Assembly (NCBI GenBank): GCA_019418225.1
Contig: DYCF01000030.1
Span: forward strand, 1 to 55,843
DNA from: Clostridiales bacterium
GTDB lineage: Bacteria > Bacillota > Clostridia > Lachnospirales > Cellulosilyticaceae
Length of the DNA stretch: 55,843 nucleotides
Direction: 5' to 3'
A model generated the notes under the pieces. That model worked only from the letters and a program-made list of their open reading frames with translations, was not told where the DNA came from and ran no database searches. Shown one piece after another: positions 10,091 through 19,450 of the stretch; the first letter of the stretch is position 1; each line of letters begins with the position of its first letter. Both the position numbers and the translations under genes were made by a program.

Positions 10091-10133
10091 TATTTTAGGA
10101 GTAGTAAAGAAAAACTTTGCTACTCCTAAAATA
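10091..10133 (+). terminator. Hairpin after the GH3 gene
   Basis: 19-nt arms (10091-10109 and 10115-10133) pair with a single wobble around loop AAAAA. No T-run follows. It starts 5 bp after the stop codon, so it may be a stabiliser or partial terminator inside the operon. Confidence 0.6.
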
Positions 10134-10187
10134 TCACATAAGAGAATTTAAAGATAAATATTTAAAGATAAATAAAGGAGAAAATCT

Positions 10188-11738
10188 ATGAGAACATTTC
10201 ATAATCCAATTTTACCTGGATTTTATCCAGACCCTTCTATATGCAGAGTAGGTGATGATTATTACCTTGTGAATTCTAGCTTTAGCTATTATCCTGGAGT
10301 GCCTATCTTCCATAGCAAGGATTTAGTACATTGGGAGCAGATAGGGCATGTCTTAGAGAGAGAAAGTCAACTGCCACTAGGAGGTTCACCTCAGTCAGGA
10401 GGAATTTATGCCCCAACTATCAGATATCATGAAGGAACTTTTTATATGGTAACAACCAATGTGTCTGGGATAGGAAATTTTTATGTAACGGCTACAAATC
10501 CAGCAGGGCCATGGTCTGAGCCAATTATATTAGAAGAAGCTGGCGGTATTGATCCGAGCTTATTTTTTGATGATGATGGTAAGGCTTATTATATTGGGAC
10601 AGTAGGAAAAGATGAAAAGGTCTCTAAATACTGGGGAGATAATGTGATTTATCTTAGGGAATTAGATCTTGAGCAAGGGAAATTAGTAGGAGAAACACAT
10701 GTGTTATGGGAAGGTGCATTCAAGGAGTCTGTATGGGCAGAGGGGCCTCATCTTTATAAAAAAGATGGTTATTATTATGTAATGATTGCAGAAGGCGGTA
10801 CAGCACATGAGCATTCTATCACGATTGCAAGAAGTAAGTGTATTACAGGACCTTATGAAGCTAATTTGTGTAATCCTATTTTGACACATCGCCATTTAGG
10901 AAAAAATAGTCCAATTACAAATACAGGACATGGTGATTTAGTAGAAACACAAAATGGCGAATGGTGGATGGTGCTATTGGGTTGTAGGCCTTATGAAGGC
11001 TATTATAACTTAGGCCGTGAAACATTTTTGGTGCCAGTGACTTGGGAAGATGGATGGCCTGTTGTAAATGAAGGCAAAGGAATTGTAGAGGAAGTAAGCA
11101 AGGCACCTAACTTGCCTGAATTTGCAATTGTACCGGATGATATCTGTCAGCATTTCATGAATGAAACATTAGATTATAAATGGGTTTCTTTAAGGGGGCC
11201 TAAAGAAGTATTTTGCAGTTTAAAGGAAAGAGAAGGATATTTAAGATTAAAACTTAGACCAGAGTGCATTAAGGAATTAGGCATCCCAAGCTTTGTGGGG
11301 CGTAGGCAGCAGCATAAAGATTTCAATGTTAATACAATGATGATGTTTGAACCTCATAAAGCAGGTGAAACAGCAGGACTTGTACTGATTCAAAATGAGA
11401 GATACCACTTTAGATATGAGTATGTCATGGAAGCAGAGAAGACGTATTTACAGCTTACAAGATGTGAAGAGGGAGAAGATGAAATAATTAATAGGGTAGC
11501 TTTTGGGGGGACAAAAGTTTATATGAAGGTTGTGGCAAGAGGGCAACATCTTGATTTTTACTATGGAAGTACACCAGGAAAGGTTACAAAATTGGCTGGG
11601 GATGTAGATGCCACAACCCTAAGTACGGATAAAGCAGGTGGTTTTGTAGGGACTTGTATAGGCATGTATGCAAGTAGTAATGGTGAAATAACACAGAATG
11701 TTGCAGATTTTAAGTGGTTTGAATATAGCGGGATATAG
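10188..11738 (+). CDS. GH43 beta-xylosidase / arabinofuranosidase
   Basis: Glycoside hydrolase family 43: an N-terminal five-bladed propeller with all three catalytic carboxylates, plus a C-terminal beta-sandwich (about 325-510). The general base is Asp15 (GFYPDPSI), the pKa modulator Asp122 (GGIDPSLFFDDDG) and the acid Glu185 (VWAEGPHL). At 516 aa it matches XynB-like intracellular beta-xylosidases. No signal peptide is present. The SD AAAGGAGAA precedes the ATG. It would act with the GH3 and GH8 enzymes to degrade imported xylo-oligosaccharides. Arabinofuranosidase activity cannot be excluded. Confidence 0.9.
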   Translation: MRTFHNPILPGFYPDPSICRVGDDYYLVNSSFSYYPGVPIFHSKDLVHWEQIGHVLERESQLPLGGSPQSGGIYAPTIRYHEGTFYMVTTNVSGIGNFYVTATNPAGPWSEPIILEEAGGIDPSLFFDDDGKAYYIGTVGKDEKVSKYWGDNVIYLRELDLEQGKLVGETHVLWEGAFKESVWAEGPHLYKKDGYYYVMIAEGGTAHEHSITIARSKCITGPYEANLCNPILTHRHLGKNSPITNTGHGDLVETQNGEWWMVLLGCRPYEGYYNLGRETFLVPVTWEDGWPVVNEGKGIVEEVSKAPNLPEFAIVPDDICQHFMNETLDYKWVSLRGPKEVFCSLKEREGYLRLKLRPECIKELGIPSFVGRRQQHKDFNVNTMMMFEPHKAGETAGLVLIQNERYHFRYEYVMEAEKTYLQLTRCEEGEDEIINRVAFGGTKVYMKVVARGQHLDFYYGSTPGKVTKLAGDVDATTLSTDKAGGFVGTCIGMYASSNGEITQNVADFKWFEYSGI

Positions 11739-11792
11739 CAAAAACATAGAAAAAATATAGAAAGTGTATAGAAGGGATAAAAGGGTGAATAT

Positions 11793-12914
11793 ATGATGCT
11801 GCAAAAAGATAAAACCTATACCAATTATTTTAAGTTATTAGGATATGATGAAAAAGAAATAGAAAAGAGACTATCAGAGATTTATCATACATTTTTTTTT
11901 GGCCCAGAAGAGGAAAAAATTTATCATGAGTTCGGGGAAGATATGGCCTATGTACTAGACACAGGAAATAATGATGTACGTACTGAAGGAATGTCTTATG
12001 CCATGATGATGTGTGTACAGAGGGATATGAAAGTTGAGTTTGACCGTTTATGGAAGTGGGTTAAAACTTATATGTGGCTAGAGACGGGATGGCATAAAGG
12101 GTATTTTGCATGGTCAGTACTTCCTACGGGAGAAAAAAATTCTAATGGGCCGGCGCCAGATGGTGAGGAATATTTTGCTATGGCATTATTTTTTGCATCT
12201 CATAGATGGGGGGAGGGTGAAGGCATATTTGCTTATGAAAAGGAAGCGAGAGCAATACTACATGAGTGCATTCATAAAGGAGAAGATGGGATAGGAGATG
12301 CTATGTGGCATCTAGGAAATAAGCTCATCAAATTTGTACCTGGCGTAGAGTTTACAGACCCATCTTATCATTTACCCCATTTTTATGAGCTTTTTGCCCT
12401 ATGGGCAAGTGAGGAAGATAGAGGATTTTGGAAAGAAGCCGCTAAGGCAAGTCGTGCATTTTTAGCAAAGGCAGCACATCCTATAACGGGGCTAACAGCT
12501 GAATATACATCCTATGATGGGGTCCCAAGATTTGAGGAAGGGCATGGCAATTATTATAGTGATGCGTATCGTGTGATTGCTAACTTAGGCTTAGATAGTG
12601 AATGGTTTGGGCCTTTTAAATGGAATAGTGAATGTGCAAATAAGATTCAAACCTTTTTTAATGAAAATGTGAGGGATGATGCATATAAGATTTATACCAT
12701 TGATGGAACGATTATAGAGGAGTCTGCCCTGCATCCAGTAGCAATTGTTGCAACGAATGCAATGGGCTCATTAGCAGCTAGGGGGAAATACAGTGACTTA
12801 TGTGTAAGGAAGTTCTGGAATACACCACTTCGAAAGGGCGTAAGAAGATATTACGATAACTGTTTATACCTATTTGCATTTTTAGCTTTAAGTGGTAATT
12901 ATCGTATTTGGTAA
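11793..12914 (+). CDS. GH8 reducing-end xylose-releasing exo-oligoxylanase (Rex)
   Basis: Glycoside hydrolase family 8 with an (alpha/alpha)6 barrel. The proton donor is Glu65 (DVRTEGMSYAMM) and the candidate base is Asp257 (YYSDAYRV). PAPDGEEYFAMALFF is typical of the Rex subgroup, which removes xylose from the reducing end of xylo-oligosaccharides. The 373 aa length matches Rex enzymes, and the lack of a signal peptide fits intracellular action. The start follows SD GGGTGA, and a second ATG directly follows the first. The neighbours are GH43 upstream and an esterase downstream. Confidence 0.88.
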   Translation: MMLQKDKTYTNYFKLLGYDEKEIEKRLSEIYHTFFFGPEEEKIYHEFGEDMAYVLDTGNNDVRTEGMSYAMMMCVQRDMKVEFDRLWKWVKTYMWLETGWHKGYFAWSVLPTGEKNSNGPAPDGEEYFAMALFFASHRWGEGEGIFAYEKEARAILHECIHKGEDGIGDAMWHLGNKLIKFVPGVEFTDPSYHLPHFYELFALWASEEDRGFWKEAAKASRAFLAKAAHPITGLTAEYTSYDGVPRFEEGHGNYYSDAYRVIANLGLDSEWFGPFKWNSECANKIQTFFNENVRDDAYKIYTIDGTIIEESALHPVAIVATNAMGSLAARGKYSDLCVRKFWNTPLRKGVRRYYDNCLYLFAFLALSGNYRIW

Positions 12915-12986
12915 AATTAAAGATTTAACTAGGGTATGTGCATGGATAAATGATAGAAATAGAGAAGTTATAGAGAGGTGTATGCT

Positions 12987-15005
12987 ATGAAACAAGGAAA
13001 CATAGTAGATGAGACGTTTAAGTTACCGAAACTAATATCTGATGGCATGGTGCTACAAAGAAATCAGGCTATTAAGATATGGGGCTTTATACAGGAAGGC
13101 AAAAGTGTAAGTATTACTTTTCAAGGATGTACCTATTCTGCTATAGGGGATGCAAAGGGGAAATGGGAGATTAACATACCACCACAAGAAGCAGGTGGAC
13201 CTTATGAAATGATATTTGAGGCTGATCATAAAGGGGATAGTAAGATTGTTCTTAAAGATATTTTAGTGGGGGACTTATGGCTTTGCGGGGGACAATCTAA
13301 TATGGAACTCCCTGTAAATCGGGTAATGGAACGATACAAGGAAGAAGTTTTAAGCTATGAAAACCCTATGATTAGAATGTTCCATGTGCCTATGAAATAT
13401 GAGTTTAATACGCCTATTGAAGACTTTGAAGAAGGCAAATGGCAAACTTTAGACCAAAGGAATGTACAGGATTTCAATGCAGTAGGCTATTTCTTTGCAA
13501 AGGCGCTTTTTGAAAAGTATAGTGTACCCATTGGGCTTATTCACTGCGCTATTGGGGGGACACTTGTTCAGACTTGGATGAGTGAAGAGGCATTGGAAGA
13601 ATTCCCTGTATACTTGGAGCAGATGGCGAAGTATAAAGAGGATGTGTGTGTCAAAAGAGTGCTTGAAGAAGATGCGGCTAGGATAAGCCAATGGTACGAT
13701 AGGGCCAATGAATTAGACTTAGGATTAGCAGAAGAGGATGGCAGCATCAGTTGGTATGATACGGCTTATGAGGTAAGGGATTGGAAGACTTATCAGATGC
13801 CTAACTTTTTAGTTGATCCAGAGTTATCAGAGGGCGGTTTTATATGGTTTAGAAAGGAAATTGAAGTGCCAGAGTCTATGGCAGGAAAGGCAGGAAGGCT
13901 TTTACTTGGTACGATTGTGGACAATGATATAGCGTATATTAATGGCATACAAGTGGGGACTACACCATATAGATATCCACCTAGGATTTATAGCGTGTCG
14001 GAAGGGGTATTAAAAAAAGGAAAAAATAGCATTGTGGTACGTGTTGGTTTTGAACGAAAGGAAGTGGGGCTTACACCAGGTAAACGATGTGGGTTAGAAG
14101 TAGATGGAGAATTCATTGATTTAGCAGGTGCATGGCAGTACAAAATAGGTGCAAAGATGGAGGCACTTATGCCACAAACCTTTTTACAATATGAGCCTAC
14201 AAGTTTATATAAGGGTATGCTTTATCCACTTAAAGATATGGGATTAAAAGGTGTTATATGGTATCAAGGGGAATCAAATACCCATAAGCCTGAAGACTAT
14301 AAAGCCTTATTTGAAGGATTAATTAAAGATTGGCGTAGGCTATGGCAAAGGCCAGAACTTCCTTTTTTGTATGTACAGCTTCCAGGATTTGCAACAGTAA
14401 GCGAAGACTATTATGACGCGAGAAACTGGCAACAAGAAGAGGATAAGGAGGGGGAAGAAGTTACTTGTCCCCAAGACTTAGGTAATGCACAAGATTTTGA
14501 ACTTATAAGAGAAGCGGATATTAATGGTGGTTGGGCTATGCTAAGACAGGCACAGCTTGAAACATTAGAAATACCTCATACAGCCATGGTAGTTGCATTA
14601 GATACTGGGGAATGGAATGATTTACATCCTTTAAATAAGAAGGATATAGGTCAAAGGTTGGCAAGGGCGGCAAGGGCTATTGCTTATGACGAGGACATTG
14701 CGTATAGCAGTCCATTGGCGGAAAAGGCAAGCGTAGAAGATGGCAAAGTGGTGATAACCTTCAGACATGTAGGCGGCGGATTGATGGTAAAAGGCAAGAG
14801 ACTTAATCAGTTTATAATTTCAGAGGATGGGGTTCATTTCTATAAGGCACAGGCAGCACTTAGAAATAATGAGGTGATTGTTTGGCATAATCAAATGAAA
14901 AAGCCAATAGAGATAAGGTATGCTTGGGCAGATAATCCAGTCGGTGCCAATTTATATAGTTTGGAAGGGTTACCTGCGGCACCTTTTGCAATAAAGATTT
15001 CCTAG
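12987..15005 (+). CDS. SASA-family carbohydrate esterase (putative acetyl-xylan esterase)
   Basis: A two-part SGNH-type esterase of the sialate-O-acetylesterase (SASA) family. The nucleophile block is LCGGQSNMELPV, the second block GVIWYQGESNTH, and the His-containing block DLHPLNK. A jelly-roll insert lies between the first two blocks (about 270-380). The start is set at ATG 12987, 6-7 bp after SD GAGAGG. An in-frame GTG at 12978 lies within the SD and is unlikely to be used. No signal peptide is seen. In this operon it most likely removes O-acetyl groups from imported xylo-oligosaccharides. The exact substrate is inferred. Confidence 0.85.
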   Translation: MKQGNIVDETFKLPKLISDGMVLQRNQAIKIWGFIQEGKSVSITFQGCTYSAIGDAKGKWEINIPPQEAGGPYEMIFEADHKGDSKIVLKDILVGDLWLCGGQSNMELPVNRVMERYKEEVLSYENPMIRMFHVPMKYEFNTPIEDFEEGKWQTLDQRNVQDFNAVGYFFAKALFEKYSVPIGLIHCAIGGTLVQTWMSEEALEEFPVYLEQMAKYKEDVCVKRVLEEDAARISQWYDRANELDLGLAEEDGSISWYDTAYEVRDWKTYQMPNFLVDPELSEGGFIWFRKEIEVPESMAGKAGRLLLGTIVDNDIAYINGIQVGTTPYRYPPRIYSVSEGVLKKGKNSIVVRVGFERKEVGLTPGKRCGLEVDGEFIDLAGAWQYKIGAKMEALMPQTFLQYEPTSLYKGMLYPLKDMGLKGVIWYQGESNTHKPEDYKALFEGLIKDWRRLWQRPELPFLYVQLPGFATVSEDYYDARNWQQEEDKEGEEVTCPQDLGNAQDFELIREADINGGWAMLRQAQLETLEIPHTAMVVALDTGEWNDLHPLNKKDIGQRLARAARAIAYDEDIAYSSPLAEKASVEDGKVVITFRHVGGGLMVKGKRLNQFIISEDGVHFYKAQAALRNNEVIVWHNQMKKPIEIRYAWADNPVGANLYSLEGLPAAPFAIKIS

Positions 15006-15041
15006 GCAATAGACATAAAAAGGTCTTATAAAAACAAAAGA

Positions 15042-15107
15042 ATGATATAAAATAAAAGTCTTATAAAATAAAGAGTCTATAAAATAAAGATTTTATAAAA
15101 TAAAGAG
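15042..15107 (+). repeat. Degenerate 16-bp tandem repeat
   Basis: About four imperfect copies of TCTATAAAATAAAGA fill the spacer between the esterase gene and uxuA. This looks like slippage-type AT-rich sequence. Confidence 0.6.
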
Positions 15108-15123
15108 AAATGGGGAAAAGCAG

Positions 15124-16194
15124 ATGGAAATGACTTTAAGATGGTATGGCAGTCAATTTGACAGTGTAACATTAAAACAAATCAGACAAATTCCTGGTGT
15201 AAATGGGGTAATTTCTACGCTTTATGATATGCCAGCAGGAGAGGCATGGGAGAGGGAGCGTGTCAAAGCATTAAAAGCAGAAATAGAGGGGACAGGTCTC
15301 AAATTATGCGGGATAGAAAGTGTGAATATCCATGATGCTATTAAAGTGGGAAGCAGTGAGCGAGACTGTTATATTGAAAATTATATTAAGTCGTTAGAAG
15401 CATTAGGCGAGGAAGATATTCATATGGTGTGTTATAATTTCATGCCTGTTTTTGACTGGACGCGTACAGATTTAGCGAAGGTAAGACCAGATGGTTCTAC
15501 TGTTTTAGCCTATGACCAAAAAGTAATTGATCAAATTAATCCAGAAAATATGTTTGAAGCCTTAGATAGCAAATCGAATGGTTTCATTCTTCCTGGCTGG
15601 GAACCAGAACGTATGGCACATATTAAGGCACTCTTTGAAATGTATAAAGAGGTGGATGAGGAGAGACTGTTTAATAACTTCATTTATTTCTTAAAAGCCA
15701 TTATGCCAACTTGTGAAAAGTATGATATTAAAATGGCAATTCATCCGGATGATCCAGCATGGCCCGTATTTAATTTACCTCGCATTGTCACTAATGAAGC
15801 ACAGATTTTAAGATTTTTAAATGAGGTAGACAGCCCTTGCAATGGGATTACATTATGCACAGGTTCATTAGGTTCTAATCCTAAAAGTGATTTGTCTGGT
15901 ATCATTAGAAAATTAAAAGGACGTATTCATTTTGCACATGTAAGAAATTTAAAATATGAATCAGAAGGCAAGTTTGAAGAAGCCGCTCATTTATCAAGAG
16001 ATGGGTCTATGGATATGTATGAGATCATGAAGGCCCTATATGAAATAGGCTTTGAGGGGCCTATTAGACCAGATCATGGACGTATGATTTGGGGAGAAGT
16101 TGCAATGCCTGGTTATGGTTTATATGATAGAGCACTAGGGGCTACATATTTGAATGGGCTTTGGGAAGCAATCGAGAAGAGCAGTGAAAACTGA
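15124..16194 (+). CDS. uxuA: Mannonate dehydratase
   Basis: D-mannonate dehydratase, a cytoplasmic TIM-barrel lyase that converts D-mannonate to 2-keto-3-deoxygluconate. The N-terminus (MTLRWYG) and metal-site motifs such as HPDD (His207) and HFAHVRN are typical of UxuA. At 356 aa it is full length. The SD is modest (GGGG). It is followed 82 bp later by uxuB. Its presence in a xylan operon argues that the locus handles glucuronic-acid-substituted xylan. Confidence 0.93.
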   Translation: MEMTLRWYGSQFDSVTLKQIRQIPGVNGVISTLYDMPAGEAWERERVKALKAEIEGTGLKLCGIESVNIHDAIKVGSSERDCYIENYIKSLEALGEEDIHMVCYNFMPVFDWTRTDLAKVRPDGSTVLAYDQKVIDQINPENMFEALDSKSNGFILPGWEPERMAHIKALFEMYKEVDEERLFNNFIYFLKAIMPTCEKYDIKMAIHPDDPAWPVFNLPRIVTNEAQILRFLNEVDSPCNGITLCTGSLGSNPKSDLSGIIRKLKGRIHFAHVRNLKYESEGKFEEAAHLSRDGSMDMYEIMKALYEIGFEGPIRPDHGRMIWGEVAMPGYGLYDRALGATYLNGLWEAIEKSSEN

Positions 16195-16276
16195 AAGATA
16201 AGCGTAGATAGGCATTAAAAATATGAGAGGAAGAGTTTGAATAAGGTGAGGGTGTAAATGAGGAGGAGGATGGAAA

Positions 16277-17845
16277 GTGGAATTGAGGAGCAGGGATATT
16301 GAAGAGCATAAAGTGATGTTGGAAGCAAAGGGATATAAGGTGTATGGGTATGACTGGGCGGCTGTAAGGGAGAGAACTTTGGAGGCACCTATTTGGATAC
16401 ACTTTGGGGCTGGGAATATTTTTAGGGGATTTCCAGCTGTACTTCAGGATGAGTTATTAGAAAGAGGTTTAGAGAATAAAGGCATTATTGTATGTGAGAC
16501 TTATGACACAGAAATTATCGATAAAGTTTATGCACCCTTTGAGAATTTAAGCATTGATGTGACATTAAAGGCTAATGGAGACTTGGAGAAGAAAGTGGTA
16601 GGAAGTGTTGTGGAATCTTTAAAGGGAATGGACGCTAAGCTGAAACAATATTTTGCAGCACCTTCTTTACAAATGGTTAGTTTTACAATTACAGAAAAGG
16701 GTTATAGGGTATCAGAAAATGAGAAGGATTTTGAGAAGGCACCAGCTTTAAGTGAGACCTTAATGGGACAACTCACTTATTTATGCTATTTACGTTATCA
16801 AAGGGGAGCTTATCCTATTGCATTAGTAAGTTTAGATAACTGTTCAAAAAATGGAGAGAAGCTTTATGATGCGATTAAAGCTTTTGCTACAAAATGGATT
16901 CAACAAGGTAAGTTGGACACAGGATTTATAGATTACTTAGAAAATAAAGTGGCTTTTCCTTGGTCAATGATTGATAAGATTACACCTCAACCTAATAAGG
17001 AAGTAAGTGAGTTATTAGCACAAGATGGCATGGCCAATATGACGATTATTAAGACAGATAAAAACACATGGATTGCGCCATTTGTGAATGCAGAGGAAAA
17101 ACAATATCTTGTCATAGAAGATACATTCCCTAATGGCAGACCCGCTTTAGAAGCGGTGGGGGTACAATTTACAGATAGAGAAACAGTGAATAAGGTAGAG
17201 AAGATGAAAGTGGGCACTTGCCTTAATCCATTACATACAGCGCTTGCAATATTTGGCTGCTTACTAGGTTATGAACGTATTTACGAAGAAATGCGTAATC
17301 CTCATCTCCTAAATTTAATCAAAAAAATTGGGTATGAAGAAGGCTTGCCAGTCGTAGTAAATCCTAAGATTATAGAGCCTAAAATGTTTATTGATGAAGT
17401 TATCAATGATAGGCTGCCTAATCCATTTATTCCAGACAGCCCATGGCGCATCATTGCAGATACTTCACAGAAGCTGCCAATCCGTTTTGGTGAAACATTA
17501 AAAAGCTATGCAAAGGATAAGCCAGAGCAACTTAAAACACTTAAATATATTCCATTAGTTTTTGCAGGATGGTGCAGATATCTTATAGGAATAGATGACA
17601 CAGGCAAGGTTTATGAAGTAGGCCCAGATCCGCTAGCAACCGAAATGCAAGAAATCATGAAAGTAGTTGAGCTAGGCAGCAATGAAGGGATCCATGAAAA
17701 ACTAGAGCAGATATTATCTAATAAAGCTCTATTTGGCATGAATTTATATGAAGTAGGATTGGGTGAGAGAGTAGAAGAATACTTTAAAGCACTCAATGGC
17801 GGTATAGGAGCAGTAGCAGAAGTATTGAAAAGATATTGTGAGTAA
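16277..17845 (+). CDS. uxuB: Fructuronate reductase / D-mannonate oxidoreductase
   Basis: Mannitol-dehydrogenase-family NAD-dependent oxidoreductase that reduces D-fructuronate to D-mannonate, the step before UxuA. A Rossmann domain is at the N-terminus (IHFGAGNIFRGF), and the C-terminal mannitol-dehydrogenase domain includes KVGTCLNPLHTALA. At 522 aa it is full length. It starts with GTG at 16277, 7 bp after a strong SD (AGGAGGAGG). The nearby ATG at 16270 is out of frame and soon stops. It is the last gene of the operon, with an intrinsic terminator 45 bp downstream. Confidence 0.92.
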   Translation: MELRSRDIEEHKVMLEAKGYKVYGYDWAAVRERTLEAPIWIHFGAGNIFRGFPAVLQDELLERGLENKGIIVCETYDTEIIDKVYAPFENLSIDVTLKANGDLEKKVVGSVVESLKGMDAKLKQYFAAPSLQMVSFTITEKGYRVSENEKDFEKAPALSETLMGQLTYLCYLRYQRGAYPIALVSLDNCSKNGEKLYDAIKAFATKWIQQGKLDTGFIDYLENKVAFPWSMIDKITPQPNKEVSELLAQDGMANMTIIKTDKNTWIAPFVNAEEKQYLVIEDTFPNGRPALEAVGVQFTDRETVNKVEKMKVGTCLNPLHTALAIFGCLLGYERIYEEMRNPHLLNLIKKIGYEEGLPVVVNPKIIEPKMFIDEVINDRLPNPFIPDSPWRIIADTSQKLPIRFGETLKSYAKDKPEQLKTLKYIPLVFAGWCRYLIGIDDTGKVYEVGPDPLATEMQEIMKVVELGSNEGIHEKLEQILSNKALFGMNLYEVGLGERVEEYFKALNGGIGAVAEVLKRYCE

Positions 17846-17890
17846 CAAAGAATGGGGGATGACATATTCGATCTGGTTAATAATAAGAGG

Positions 17891-17914
17891 GGCACAGATT
17901 ATCTGTGCCTTTTT
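17891..17914 (+). terminator. Intrinsic terminator of the xylan operon
   Basis: A perfect 8-bp stem (GGCACAGA/TCTGTGCC) with loop TTA is followed by five T. Confidence 0.92.
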
Positions 17915-17929
17915 GCATTTATTATGGAT

Positions 17930-18388
17930 TTAATTAGGTACTGCTGTTATTTTTCTCTTAAAGTAAAAATCTTTGTCTAGAAGATATTCTTCATCGGGAC
18001 TAAGTTCAGCATCAAGCAAAGTTTTAGTTGTGTATAGATTTTTTAGATTATATGTATGGTAGTTCTTTGAAATAACTTGCTTGATTTTTTCTATAAATAT
18101 TTCAGCGTCAATAAAATCTTGTGGGTTAAGTGAATCTAGAGAGATACAGATAGCATCTATTTTGGTGTTTCCATGTCCATCTGAAAAGACATCTTCTCTA
18201 ATAGTTATCATTTCATTCAAGTCATTTGGAAGATCAGATATTTTGATGAAATTATCACTTAAAATATTGTTATCTTCATCCCAAATGCTGTATTTTGAAT
18301 CAAAAATTCTTAAATCAGCACTTTGTACCTGTATCCTTAGAAAAAATACATTATCATTATTAAGCATACGATTAATCATTAATCTCAT
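17930..18388 (-). CDS. Hypothetical protein
   Basis: 152 aa, not recognised. It is acidic in the middle and carries no signal peptide or membrane segment. A strong SD (AAAGGAGGA) 8 bp before the ATG supports it as a real gene. It is convergent with uxuB and marks the start of the AT-rich accessory block. No function is proposed. Confidence 0.7.
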   Translation of the reverse strand: MRLMINRMLNNDNVFFLRIQVQSADLRIFDSKYSIWDEDNNILSDNFIKISDLPNDLNEMITIREDVFSDGHGNTKIDAICISLDSLNPQDFIDAEIFIEKIKQVISKNYHTYNLKNLYTTKTLLDAELSPDEEYLLDKDFYFKRKITAVPN

Positions 18389-18485
18389 TAATACTTCCTC
18401 CTTTCAATATCTAAGAAAATTATACACTTAAATAAGAATGAATAATGTCGAATAAGTACTTAGTGTAAAAAAATTAATGTCATCA

Positions 18486-18509
18486 GTTCAAAACTTAAGA
18501 GTTATGAAC
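18486..18509. other. Possible recombinase site, copy 1 (inverted repeat)
   Basis: GTTCA and TGAAC flank AAACTTAAGAGTTA. The core TCAAAACTTAAGAGT is repeated exactly at 21257-21271, just upstream of a serine recombinase gene, also inside an inverted repeat. The remaining intergenic sequence from 18389 to 18870 shows only a 9-bp hairpin (AATAAGTGT/ACACTTATT, 18638-18663) and no gene. Confidence 0.4.
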
Positions 18510-18870
18510 GTGAAAAATATAGAAGCAAAATGCTCACATCTTATATGCTTAAACAGCTTACAAAAGTATACTTATTCAGGTGAATCACCTTAAAAGAACA
18601 TTAACACTTTGACATCATGACTTTATAGTATTAAAATAATAAGTGTCTAATAAAACACTTATTAAGTAAGACATCTAAAATTGATATAATCTTCAATGCA
18701 TAAGATCTATAAAGGTCCAAAAAGTGTCAAATAAACTGAAGCAGTTATTATTGGTACAACAAGTGAATCTTAATTAGTAAGCAACTAATCTATGATTAAA
18801 CTAAATAATAGCAGGACATATAGCTATTAAAAATTTCTATTGTTTTCTATTGAAAATAACTTTATAAATA

Positions 18871-19395
18871 CCCCCGCACATATAACTTTAAATGAAGGCA
18901 TAGACAAATTAGATTATCCATACCTTCATTTAAAGTTATATTAGTTCATTTTATCTTTTATTATATTTATCAATACTATCACCTCTAGCAATAGTATTGC
19001 CAGTGAACACGAAGGCTAAAAGCGTATACCTTCTAAAGGAGATGGAGTTAGACCACGCTTTTGGGATTTAAATATGGTGAAATACTCACAAGCATGTGTA
19101 TATAATCTGGACATGCCTCAGCTTCTATACGTTATCCACATAACTTTCGCAATATCTGACCAATATCTGCTTTTAATTCGTTGTATATAACTTTCCGCCT
19201 ATGACTTAGAGGAAATACTATATGATATTCACATCTATACGCAGAATGAGCTGTTGTCTTTATTTAGTTTTTCATCAAAAACCCTCCTATTATAGTAGTA
19301 ATGCGGTCGTCAAATATACATTCCATTATAATAGAAGGGTTTATATACTAAAGTTCCCTTACCTACCCCTAGCAAAACTAGGGGTTTTGTTACGC
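18871..19395 (-). mobile_element. Decayed IS200-family element
   Basis: Reading on the minus strand, the element opens with a hairpin (CCCCTAG/CTAGGGG, 19368-19386). Next comes a 16-nt stem-loop (19329-19344 with 19281-19296) that buries the transposase SD AGGAGGG. The transposase remnant follows, and near the far end is a 23-nt inverted repeat (18880-18903 with 18919-18941). This 5' hairpin plus SD-sequestering hairpin is the classic IS200 control arrangement. Boundaries are approximate. The element is internally deleted and cannot encode an active transposase. Confidence 0.75.
18990..19277 (-). pseudogene. tnpA: IS200 transposase TnpA remnant
   Basis: Translation from ATG 19277 meets an in-frame TAA at codon 4, then reads TTAHSAYRCEYHIVF and ADIGQILRKLC. 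A second stop and a short deletion follow, then IEAEACPDYIHMLVSISP. These match the IS200 Y1 transposase segments H-x-x-x-x-C-x-Y-H-I-V-F and EAECCxDHIHML. The HUH motif has lost its first His (YIH instead of HIH). The downstream tyrosine region is not recognisable. This is a dead single-strand transposase. Confidence 0.8.
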
Positions 19396-19450
19396 TAAAG
19401 CATGTATCATTTTTATACTTTATTTAGTGCTTATTTTATTTTTTTAAGTA

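Noticed and set aside
15042..15107. Short repeats between the esterase gene and uxuA as a regulatory array
   Set aside because: They are degenerate, purely A/T-rich and best explained by slippage. No dyad or recognisable operator was found.
17930..18388. Overlapping + strand frame 18081-18431 as the real gene
   Set aside because: The minus-strand frame has a strong SD and better composition. The + strand frame has no SD and crosses the minus-strand gene's start region.
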